From NCBI GenBank assembly GCA_964630765.1, contig CAZVXE010000061.1:1-7774 (forward strand): DNA of 7,774 bases, given 5' to 3'. The notes beneath the pieces were generated by a model, which did not search any database, had not been told where the DNA came from, and saw nothing but the letters and a program-made list of their open reading frames with translations. Numbering within the stretch: the first letter of the stretch is position 1; each line of letters starts with the position of its first letter. The position numbers and the translations under genes were made by a program. Origin of the DNA: Methanofastidiosum sp964630765 (GTDB taxonomy: Archaea; Methanobacteriota_B; Thermococci; Methanofastidiosales; Methanofastidiosaceae). This document shows positions 1 through 5,933 of this stretch, piece by piece.

Positions 1-1863
1 TGGTATTTCGACTATAACGTCAAATCTTCCAGGCCTAAGAAGAGCCTCATCTAAAATGTCTGGTCTGTTTGTTGCAGCAATAACTATTACCCTCTCTAAG
101 GACTCAACGCCATCCATCTCTGTCAATAATTGATTTACCATTCTTTCAGTTACTTTTGCACCAGACTCTTGACCCCTTCTTGGCGCAATTGAATCAATCT
201 CATCAAAGAATATTATAGAAGGTGCAACTTGTCGTGCCTTGCTGAAGATCTTTCTGATTCCTTTTTCACTCTCACCAACCCATTTTGAGATAAGCTCAGG
301 ACCTCTAATTGCTATGAAGTTTGCCTCACTTTCAGTCGCAACGGCCTTTGCGAGGAGAGTTTTCCCACATCCAGGCGGTCCAAAGAGCAGGATACCTTTT
401 GGGCCTTCGACATTTATCTTTTTGAATACATCTGGATACTTTAGTGGCCACTCCACTGCTTCTTGTAACCTCTGTTTTACTTCCTTTAATCCTCCGATAT
501 CGCTCCATTTTACAGTTGGAACTTCAACTAAGGCTTCCCTCATTGCAGACGGCTCCACTTCTAAAAAAGCTAGATCAAAATCATTCTTTGTTACTTCAAG
601 CTTGTTTAGAATTTCTGGAGAAATTTCAATATCCCCTCCGCTGAGATCTGGGAGCACTCTTCTAATCGCTTTCATGCCTGCCTCTTTACACAAGGCTTCA
701 AGGTCTGCTCCGCTGTAACCGTGTGTCTTTGATGCGTAATACGATATATTCACATCTTGAGTTATCGGCATGCCCCTTGTATGGACCTGAAGTATCTCTT
801 TCCTGTCATTTATATCCGGAACACCAATTTCGATTTCCCTGTCAAATCTTCCAGGCCTCCTCAATGCTGGGTCAATTGTATCTGGCAAATTTGTAGCAGC
901 AATCACAACTACCTTGCCTCTTGTCTTTAGCCCGTCCATTAGCGTCAGAAGCTGAGAAACTACCCTTCTTTCGACTTCCCCTTTTGACTCTTCCCTTTTT
1001 GGGGCAATTGCATCGATCTCATCTATGAATATTATGGCCGGTGAGTTTTCTCCAGCATCTTCAAAGACCTTCCTTAAGTTCTCCTCAGATTCACCATAGT
1101 ATTTACTCATTATTTCCGGACCGTTAATAGAGGTGAAGTAAGCGTTGATCTCATTTGCAAGTGCCTTTGCGAGGAGAGTTTTACCTGTTCCAGGAGGTCC
1201 ATACAGTAAAACTCCCTTTGGAGGATCTATACCGAGTTTTGAGAAAACTTCCGGATGCTTCATGGGCATCTCGATCATTTCTCTAATCTTTTGGATCTCA
1301 TCCCTAAGTCCACCTATATCCTCATATGTGACATCAGGCATTTTTGATATCTCAGATTCTGACACAGGTTTAGGTGATATTGTTATTTTGGTTGATGGCA
1401 TTATCTTTAGGATGCCTCTTGGATTTGTTTTTGTCACGACAAATGGAAGGCTCCTATTAAAGATTTCAAATACAAAAACGTTATTTTGAACTATTGGAAT
1501 ATCCGAGAACTTCTCCTTGAAGTATGATGAAAGGTCCCCTGAAAATTGCATATCGGCCTGCATTGGTGCAAGAGTAATTGCCTTTGCTTCCTTAACTTCT
1601 GCCCTTGAAATGCTAACTCTATCCCCAAGCAATGCTCCGGAGTTCTTCCTCAGTATGCTATCCATTCTAACTATTCCGGAACCCTCGACTGTATCTGGCA
1701 GGGCCTTTGCAGCTGTTATTTTCTCCCCCTTAATCTTTACAATCTCGCCGTAATTTAGGTACATCTTTCTCATTGCATCGGGGTCAATCCTTACAATACC
1801 TTTACCCACATCGAGCTTTTCTGCGCTCCCTACAACAAGTTCTATTTCATTAATTTCTTTCAC
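1..1863 (-). CDS. cdc48: CDC48/VAT-type AAA+ ATPase (p97 homologue), 3' end missing
   Basis: This is the homohexameric cytosolic unfoldase that uses ATP to extract or unfold proteins, often feeding the proteasome. Reading 621 codons from a GTG start, residues 1 to about 175 form the N-domain (double-psi barrel plus second subdomain; VGKGIVRID is typical). The D1 AAA module has Walker A GPPGTGKT at 222-229, pore loop KYYG at 254-257, Walker B with D281-E282, and arginine fingers near R336/R339. The D2 module has Walker A GPPGCGKT at 495-502 (the Cys form also found in p97 D2), pore loop KWVG at 527-530, D554-E555 and R610/R613. All catalytic residues seen are intact. Archaeal relatives run to about 730-840 residues, so the end of D2 and the C-terminal tail lie outside the window. 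An in-frame ATG at 1878 would add five residues (MECFK); I prefer GTG because a GGAGTG ribosome site lies seven bases before it. Identity is very secure; the exact start is not. Confidence 0.96.
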   Translation of the reverse strand, partial: MKEINEIELVVGSAEKLDVGKGIVRIDPDAMRKMYLNYGEIVKIKGEKITAAKALPDTVEGSGIVRMDSILRKNSGALLGDRVSISRAEVKEAKAITLAPMQADMQFSGDLSSYFKEKFSDIPIVQNNVFVFEIFNRSLPFVVTKTNPRGILKIMPSTKITISPKPVSESEISKMPDVTYEDIGGLRDEIQKIREMIEMPMKHPEVFSKLGIDPPKGVLLYGPPGTGKTLLAKALANEINAYFTSINGPEIMSKYYGESEENLRKVFEDAGENSPAIIFIDEIDAIAPKREESKGEVERRVVSQLLTLMDGLKTRGKVVVIAATNLPDTIDPALRRPGRFDREIEIGVPDINDRKEILQVHTRGMPITQDVNISYYASKTHGYSGADLEALCKEAGMKAIRRVLPDLSGGDIEISPEILNKLEVTKNDFDLAFLEVEPSAMREALVEVPTVKWSDIGGLKEVKQRLQEAVEWPLKYPDVFKKINVEGPKGILLFGPPGCGKTLLAKAVATESEANFIAIRGPELISKWVGESEKGIRKIFSKARQVAPSIIFFDEIDSIAPRRGQESGAKVTERMVNQLLTEMDGVESLERVIVIAATNRPDILDEALLRPGRFDVIVEIP

Positions 1864-1870
1864 TTTAAAA

Positions 1871-1876
1871 CACTCC
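1871..1876 (-). promoter_or_regulatory. Shine-Dalgarno site deciding the CDC48 start
   Basis: On the minus strand GGAGTG lies seven bases before the GTG at 1863. The same bases overlap the in-frame ATG at 1878, which has only AT-rich sequence before it and no ribosome site. This favours GTG initiation from a leadered mRNA. If the second TATA-like element near 1902-1909 drives transcription instead, a leaderless mRNA starting at the ATG is possible. Confidence 0.55.
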
Positions 1877-1877
1877 A

Positions 1878-1906
1878 TTAATATATTAACATTAAGTTAA
1901 CTTAAT
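1878..1906. repeat. two adjacent perfect palindromes in the CDC48 promoter, candidate operator
   Basis: Bases 1891-1906 (ATTAAGTTAACTTAAT) form a perfect 16-base palindrome. Bases 1878-1889 (TTAATATATTAA) form a second, perfect 12-base one, with a single C between them. The larger palindrome covers the transcription start predicted from the TATA box at 1925-1932, where a bound dimeric repressor would block RNA polymerase. Archaeal stress regulators such as Phr of Pyrococcus are known to control an AAA ATPase gene, but I do not claim a match to the Phr site. AT-rich sequence makes short palindromes common; a 16-base one is less expected. Confidence 0.45.
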
Positions 1907-1924
1907 ATAAAGTGAAAGTAATCC

Positions 1925-1932
1925 TTTATAAA
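1925..1932 (-). promoter_or_regulatory. TATA box for CDC48
   Basis: TTTATAAA on the minus strand is preceded by an A-rich stretch (CGTAAAA) that could serve as a BRE. About 26 bases downstream gives a start near 1900, so a leader of about 35-40 bases to the GTG. A weaker TATA-like TTATATTA lies closer, around 1902-1909, and could serve the ATG at 1878. Confidence 0.5.
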
Positions 1933-1965
1933 TTTTACGGTTAAAAATAATAAAATTGGCTATCT

Positions 1966-1979
1966 AGAAAAAATAAAGA
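1966..1979 (-). terminator. T-rich archaeal terminator after the small coiled-coil gene
   Basis: Read on the minus strand, three bases after the stop codon at 1982, the sequence is TCTTTATTTTTTCT, followed by a second T-rich stretch around 1942-1955. Archaeal RNA polymerase stops at T-rich tracts without a hairpin. This would separate the small gene from CDC48, though read-through cannot be excluded. Confidence 0.4.
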
Positions 1980-1981
1980 GG

Positions 1982-2296
1982 CTATCCATCGTAATCTTCA
2001 AGCTTTTTGGCAAAATCATTAGTGTTATATGATTTAGGGCTATCATCTGCTTCAAACGATGAAACGTCTTTATCTAAGCGGACTGACCTTTTTCTGTTTA
2101 GTGCACTTTTAACATAATCATCAGGATCATTTTCCCTTATCTCAAAAAGGTCACTTTCATTAAAGACCCTGCTTTCAATTTCTTCTATCTCTTTGTATAT
2201 CTCATCAAGATTATGTTTGATTCGCCTGATAGAATCCTTCAAAGTCTCAACTTCATAGCTGCCTTTCTTCTTGCCCTCATCGAAAAGGAAGTTCAT
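1982..2296 (-). CDS. small acidic coiled-coil protein, function unknown
   Basis: I do not recognise this 104-residue protein. It begins MNFLFDEGKKKG, then has a heptad-like helix at about residues 17-45 (ETLKDSIRRIKHNLDEIYKE and onward) that suggests a coiled coil. A charged, probably disordered middle follows, and it ends in a short acidic helix (FAKKLEDYDG). No signal peptide or membrane segment is visible, so it is probably cytosolic. I chose the ATG at 2296, which has a GGTGG ribosome site four bases upstream and a TATA box at a suitable distance. A TTG at 2326 would give 114 residues but sits inside the promoter region. It lies 118 bases upstream of CDC48 on the same strand, so a link to that ATPase (adaptor or substrate) is conceivable, but position is the only support. 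Translation as a real gene is likely given codon pattern, promoter and start signals. Confidence 0.75.
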   Translation of the reverse strand: MNFLFDEGKKKGSYEVETLKDSIRRIKHNLDEIYKEIEEIESRVFNESDLFEIRENDPDDYVKSALNRKRSVRLDKDVSSFEADDSPKSYNTNDFAKKLEDYDG

Positions 2297-2326
2297 AAAG
2301 CCACCAATTGAACTTTTAAAATTCAA

Positions 2327-2340
2327 TTTAAATATATATT
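2327..2340 (-). promoter_or_regulatory. TATA box for the small coiled-coil gene
   Basis: On the minus strand the sequence AATATATATTTAAA is a strong TATA-like element. Its spacing predicts transcription starting near 2307-2310, leaving a leader of about 10-14 bases before the ATG at 2296 that includes the GGTGG site. It is one half of a back-to-back promoter pair with the element at 2361-2369. Confidence 0.45.
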
Positions 2341-2360
2341 GCTAGGGCACTGGAAAACTA

Positions 2361-2369
2361 TTTAATATA
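2361..2369 (+). promoter_or_regulatory. TATA box for the membrane protein, probably leaderless
   Basis: TTTAATATA is preceded by GGAAAACTA as a possible BRE. Its centre lies about 24-26 bases before the ATG at 2389, so transcription is predicted to start at or within a few bases of the start codon. There is no Shine-Dalgarno sequence before that ATG, which fits a leaderless mRNA. Confidence 0.5.
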
Positions 2370-2388
2370 CCATAACATAATTGCTTAA

Positions 2389-4197
2389 ATGAAAAAAGGT
2401 CTATCCGCTCTTGATATTGCAGCTTTATCTGTTATTTTATTTCATACTGTTCTTTTAATTTTAAACATTGAAAATCTCCCTGCTGATCAGAAAGATTGGT
2501 CGTACCACTTGATGATAGCGAGGATGTTTGTCGAGCACAAAACTTTCTTATGGGATTACTATGAGTTCGCACCCATAGGGAGGCCTCACCTCTATCCCCC
2601 GTTTCTTCATTTACTATTTGCAGCCACAAATATATTGGGTATGGGATGGGTAACAATCCAGAAGTTTTACGGAATTCTTATCTATCCAGTTTCGCTTCTT
2701 TCAACATTCTTTGTTTCAAGGGATCTTTTTGGAAAGAAAGTCGGATTATTGTCGGTAGTGATACTTTCAGCTTCCTACAATTACTGGTGGTGGCAGATTT
2801 CAATCGCACCGACATCTCTAATATTTGCACTCTTTCCTTTGGCAATGTGGGCGGTATACCGAAAAAAGACAGTTCTTTCAATAGCCTTACTTTCAATATT
2901 TTTATGGACGCACTTCTCTTCATTTTTAGTGGTCCTTGCAATAGGGATATTCGGAGTATTGAAACGAGACTACCTGAAGTATACCTTAAAGATAATAATT
3001 ATATCATTAATCACTTTTAGTCCATGGGCAGTCCACGTATTATTGAATCGCGACTGGATACATGGAAACTGGTCATCCTTTGCAAACATGCCGACAATTG
3101 GTATTATAACTATACTTTTTGCGATTTTGGGTGTGTACTTCCTTGCAAAAAGAAGAGATACAAAAGACATACTACTACTAGCAACAGTCCCTTCAACACT
3201 TCTTATAGGGGCGTTGTATGGATTTAGGTTCTTTATGCATGCCCCAGTGATTCTTGCAATCATAATGGCCGTAGGTGCGTATGAGACTTCAAAAAGGATA
3301 GATAAGAATGCGTTCTATGTATTTTTGATAGCTTTTTTGGTAATTTCTTACACAGGGGAGCCCACACTAAGACTAAGATCACTTGGAGCCCCTATGGCAG
3401 GCGCACCACCTCCACAGCTAAAATATGGCCCTAACCCAGTTGGCGAAGCAGGACCCATACAGGGAGTTGCCCCAGTTGTCATTCAATCAACGCCTCTAAA
3501 AGAAAATTTGAACGCATTGATGGGCATTCAGCTGCGCACGCTCAAAATAAGCCCTTATGTTTCTGAAAATGCCTTTAATCTTTACAATTTCATAAAAAAT
3601 AATACAGATCAAAACGAAATAATTCATGTTCAGGGTGGGCCAATAGCAACCTGTATCTCTCTGTTCACTGACAGGAGAACTGACAATGGTATGTGGCGAG
3701 AAGTTACAAATGAAGACATGGGCAAATCACCACCAGCCGGTGCAAATTATGGCGTAATTGAAATAAGTGATAGACAGAGAATTAATTTTTCTCAAGATAT
3801 GATTATAGCAACATTTGGCCAGTTCATAGTCTATGACGCCACTAAGATGGAGCAGATAATATTGCCACAAGATCAACCTAGATTGCCACAAATATTAACA
3901 GAAGTTTCTAACCAAATTAGAAAAGCTTCGATATCTTTGGATACCGACAGGGAATTAACAAAGAAACTCCTCTTGGAAGTCTCTGATAAACTTAATCAAC
4001 TATCAAAAGGTGCACCTGACGAAAAAGGAAAGAAGATACTTGAAAGGTCATCTATTATCTTGAGAAATAAATCCCAGAAAATTTCCTATGCCGAAGGCCA
4101 AGAAATGACAAGAATAAAAGAGGAGCTTATGGCAATGGCCCAGTTATACGAGAGAGGAGACATTGGCGGGGCCCTAATCATATTAGAGAGGATATGA
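2389..4197 (+). CDS. polytopic membrane protein, GT-C glycosyltransferase-like
   Basis: This 602-residue protein has a first membrane helix at about 9-28, then a long loop with D36, H40 and a GRPHLYPPFLH block (64-74). About nine further helices follow up to residue 322. That layout, with an acidic residue in the first outer loop, resembles GT-C enzymes (PMT/STT3 relatives) that move sugars from lipid phosphate carriers outside the membrane. I see no WWDYG motif, so it is probably not a true oligosaccharyltransferase. Residues 323-370 are Pro/Gly-rich. Residues 390-490 look like a soluble alpha/beta domain, and 495-602 are almost all helical and charged, likely extracytoplasmic. The ATG is set by the TATA spacing. 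Its stop abuts the stop of the convergent corA gene. The CDS is certain; the glycosyltransferase reading is inferred, and an uncharacterised membrane family is the alternative. Confidence 0.8.
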   Translation: MKKGLSALDIAALSVILFHTVLLILNIENLPADQKDWSYHLMIARMFVEHKTFLWDYYEFAPIGRPHLYPPFLHLLFAATNILGMGWVTIQKFYGILIYPVSLLSTFFVSRDLFGKKVGLLSVVILSASYNYWWWQISIAPTSLIFALFPLAMWAVYRKKTVLSIALLSIFLWTHFSSFLVVLAIGIFGVLKRDYLKYTLKIIIISLITFSPWAVHVLLNRDWIHGNWSSFANMPTIGIITILFAILGVYFLAKRRDTKDILLLATVPSTLLIGALYGFRFFMHAPVILAIIMAVGAYETSKRIDKNAFYVFLIAFLVISYTGEPTLRLRSLGAPMAGAPPPQLKYGPNPVGEAGPIQGVAPVVIQSTPLKENLNALMGIQLRTLKISPYVSENAFNLYNFIKNNTDQNEIIHVQGGPIATCISLFTDRRTDNGMWREVTNEDMGKSPPAGANYGVIEISDRQRINFSQDMIIATFGQFIVYDATKMEQIILPQDQPRLPQILTEVSNQIRKASISLDTDRELTKKLLLEVSDKLNQLSKGAPDEKGKKILERSSIILRNKSQKISYAEGQEMTRIKEELMAMAQLYERGDIGGALIILERI

Positions 4198-5154
4198 CTA
4201 CATCCATCCTTTTCTTTTAAAATAATAAACCATCGAAAGACCGAGAGTCAGCATCAGCAAAAGTATAGAATAATATCCGTAAGGCGACTTTAACTCAGGC
4301 ATAAATTCAAAGTTCATCCCGTATATACCGGTAATTAGAGTCAGAGGCATCATTATAGTCGCAATTATGGTCAAAACCTTCATTATCTCGTTTAATTTGT
4401 TCGAGGTATAGGATAGATAAGTGTCTTGTATTCCAATCAGGGAATCCCTCATCGAATCAAGGGAATCAAAGATACTTATGATGCTATCGTAATTGTCCCT
4501 GAAATAGATTTTTGTTTCATCCGAAATAAACATGGATTCTTTCCTTAATAGGCCCAATAGCTCTTCTCTTTCTGAAACAACTATCCTTTTGAAAATAGAA
4601 ACATCCCTCTTAAGTGTAATAACTTTCATTATGCACTCTTTATCCCCACCATTAAACAGTTCATCTTCTGTTTCTTCTACTATTATATCAAGCCTATCCA
4701 GAATCAAAAAGTAGGAGTCAATGATCCTATCCATTATAATATGCAGTAGAAAGTCAGGCCCTTTGTTTAGTATTTTTAATAGCGCCTTCTTATCATTTTT
4801 TATTTTTTCTAAAATCTTTATCTCTTTTCTCACATCCTTTGTTATGATGTAATTATTGCCGATGACAACATCGTATTCATACTTGTTAATCCTTGTATCC
4901 ATGAAAAGATTATATAGAACAATGAAATTATAGTCATCAAAAACTTCTATCTTGACCCTTGTCCCTTCATCACTTAAGTCTTCTACAGTCACAGGGTGCA
5001 AATCGAAGAGGTCTCCAAGATAAGATATCTCTTGATTTGTTGAATCAATTAGGTCAATCCATAATCTTGTGTCCTTTTCAACTAACTCTTTTAATCTTTC
5101 AGGAGATGCTATTTCTCTTTGTATTTCCCCTTCAAGATAAAATACCTCAAACAT
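4198..5154 (-). CDS. corA: CorA-family Mg2+/divalent cation channel
   Basis: CorA proteins are pentameric inner-membrane channels that let Mg2+ (sometimes Co2+ or Ni2+) into the cell and close when the cytoplasmic domain binds Mg2+. The 318 residues match the usual length. An alpha/beta cytoplasmic domain at 1 to about 120 contains the typical HPVTVEDL (53-60). A long helical stalk covers about 120-258. TM1 at about 259-278 ends in the signature GMN (279-281), followed by the short outer loop FEFMPELKSP. TM2 spans about 293-312, and the basic end FKRKGWM is typical. The ATG at 5154 has no ribosome site, but a TATA-like element 26 bases upstream suggests leaderless expression. It could also be cotranscribed with the methyltransferase gene 40 bases upstream, since no T-rich stop separates them. 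Sequence does not decide Mg2+ against other divalent ions. Confidence 0.95.
   Translation of the reverse strand: MFEVFYLEGEIQREIASPERLKELVEKDTRLWIDLIDSTNQEISYLGDLFDLHPVTVEDLSDEGTRVKIEVFDDYNFIVLYNLFMDTRINKYEYDVVIGNNYIITKDVRKEIKILEKIKNDKKALLKILNKGPDFLLHIIMDRIIDSYFLILDRLDIIVEETEDELFNGGDKECIMKVITLKRDVSIFKRIVVSEREELLGLLRKESMFISDETKIYFRDNYDSIISIFDSLDSMRDSLIGIQDTYLSYTSNKLNEIMKVLTIIATIMMPLTLITGIYGMNFEFMPELKSPYGYYSILLLMLTLGLSMVYYFKRKGWM
4210..4218 (+). terminator. possible T-rich terminator for the membrane protein gene, inside corA
   Basis: TTTTCTTTT begins 13 bases after the TGA of the plus-strand gene. On the other strand the same bases encode part of the lysine-rich C-terminus of CorA. It is the only T-rich tract near this stop, so if the transcript ends here it does so inside its neighbour. 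The tract is short and partly dictated by the coding need. Confidence 0.3.
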
Positions 5155-5177
5155 TATTCTACATTAGAACTAAGATG

Positions 5178-5185
5178 TTTAAATT
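5178..5185 (-). promoter_or_regulatory. TATA-like element for corA
   Basis: AATTTAAA on the minus strand is centred about 26-27 bases before the ATG at 5154. Transcription is predicted to start at or next to that ATG, matching its lack of a ribosome site. The element lies in the 40-base gap after the methyltransferase gene. Confidence 0.4.
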
Positions 5186-5194
5186 AGTTGTTCT

Positions 5195-5887
5195 TTAAAG
5201 CTCACCTTCAAGCTTCAAAACAATCCTTCTAAAAATTCCCTTTAGTGTATATATCTCTCGCTGTGTATTAAATCCTCTTGTTAAAACGTGCTTGAAGACT
5301 GTCATAGCGTTATCCCTTCTGTATTCTCTCTCTTCAACATGGGATAATATCTTTTTAAAATCCTCTATCAATAGATTCTTTTCAATTATCTCTTTTCCTT
5401 CAAGAGGATTTGTTTTAATGGAGCATTTGGATTTGAATATTTCATAGAGTATTATTGAGAGCGCATGCGAAACATTCATCGTTGGGTACCTTTTATCGGT
5501 GGGGATTGTAGTCATTGTATCGCACATCTCAACTTCTTGATTTCTAAGTCCACTGCTTTCCCTGCCTAGTACTATCCCTACTTTAAAATCAGAGGGTATT
5601 TTCTTGGCCAGGCTCTCAACAGGTGTGTAATTCCTCAAGACCCCGCCACTTGTATTTACGCTTGTTGCAACTGACACATCGACATATTTCAGGGCCTCTT
5701 CCAAACTTCCTACAATTATGCTAGACTTCAAAATATCTTCTGCATGGACTGCTAATTTGTACGCCTCTTCATCTATCTCAACTGGATTAACTAGAATAAG
5801 GTCATAGAAACCGAAATTTTTCATAACCCTCGCAACGCTACCTATATTCCCTGAAGATTCCGGCTCTACAAAAATTATATAAAACAT
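5195..5887 (-). CDS. trmJ: TrmJ-like tRNA 2'-O-methyltransferase (SPOUT, TrmH/SpoU family)
   Basis: The enzyme transfers a methyl group from S-adenosylmethionine to a ribose 2'-hydroxyl; TrmJ members act on nucleotide 32 of the tRNA anticodon loop. All three SPOUT motifs are present in its 230 residues: motif 1 GNIGSVARVMKNFG (13-26, with N14 and catalytic-type R20), motif 2 VGIVLGRESSGL (103-114) and motif 3 YPTMNVSHALSIILYE (134-149), which form the trefoil knot and cofactor pocket. The C-terminal helical tail (AMTVFKHVLTRG and onward) matches the TrmJ branch as in the E. coli protein. I use the ATG at 5887; a TTG just before it adds one residue. Its stop is 40 bases from corA, and it is divergent from the DUF460/COG2433 gene. 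Family is secure; position 32 as target is inferred from family, and another tRNA or rRNA target is possible. Confidence 0.9.
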   Translation of the reverse strand: MFYIIFVEPESSGNIGSVARVMKNFGFYDLILVNPVEIDEEAYKLAVHAEDILKSSIIVGSLEEALKYVDVSVATSVNTSGGVLRNYTPVESLAKKIPSDFKVGIVLGRESSGLRNQEVEMCDTMTTIPTDKRYPTMNVSHALSIILYEIFKSKCSIKTNPLEGKEIIEKNLLIEDFKKILSHVEEREYRRDNAMTVFKHVLTRGFNTQREIYTLKGIFRRIVLKLEGEL

Positions 5888-5933
5888 CAAGAGAAAAAAA
5901 TATTAGGATAAAGATAAAGTTTTGGGTGCATCC
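5888..5933. promoter_or_regulatory. 46-base divergent promoter region with GATAAAG repeats
   Basis: This gap must hold both promoters. On the minus strand CTTTATCT (5912-5919) lies about 28 bases before the trmJ ATG, giving a leaderless or nearly leaderless transcript. On the plus strand AAAATATTA (5897-5905) lies about 33 bases before the DUF460 ATG, which has a GGGTG ribosome-like site at 5924-5928. The two elements are interleaved, so the genes may compete for factors. GATAAAG occurs twice, sharing a G, at 5907-5919. Element assignment is by eye. Confidence 0.4.

Noticed and set aside
19..1182. Exact repeats of 18-20 bases: at 19-36 and 841-858, and at 344-363 and 1163-1182.
   Set aside because: They encode matching motifs of the D1 and D2 ATPase modules (the PGRFD region and the Walker A region), so conserved protein sequence explains them; not a mobile element or array.
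239..1753. Open plus-strand frames at 239-718, 444-644, 1145-1489 and 1517-1753.
   Set aside because: They lie opposite the CDC48 coding frame, which shows full-length conserved AAA+ motifs; their translations show no family signature.
2297..2326. TTG start at 2326 giving a 114-residue version of the small protein.
   Set aside because: It lies at the edge of the TATA element, upstream of the predicted transcription start, and has no ribosome site; the ATG at 2296 has both.
2306..2328. Interrupted inverted repeat AATTGAA/TTCAATT around TTTTAAAA upstream of the small coiled-coil gene.
   Set aside because: The arms are short, the spacing is slightly off centre, and the region is AT-rich and already holds a TATA element; chance is a fair explanation.
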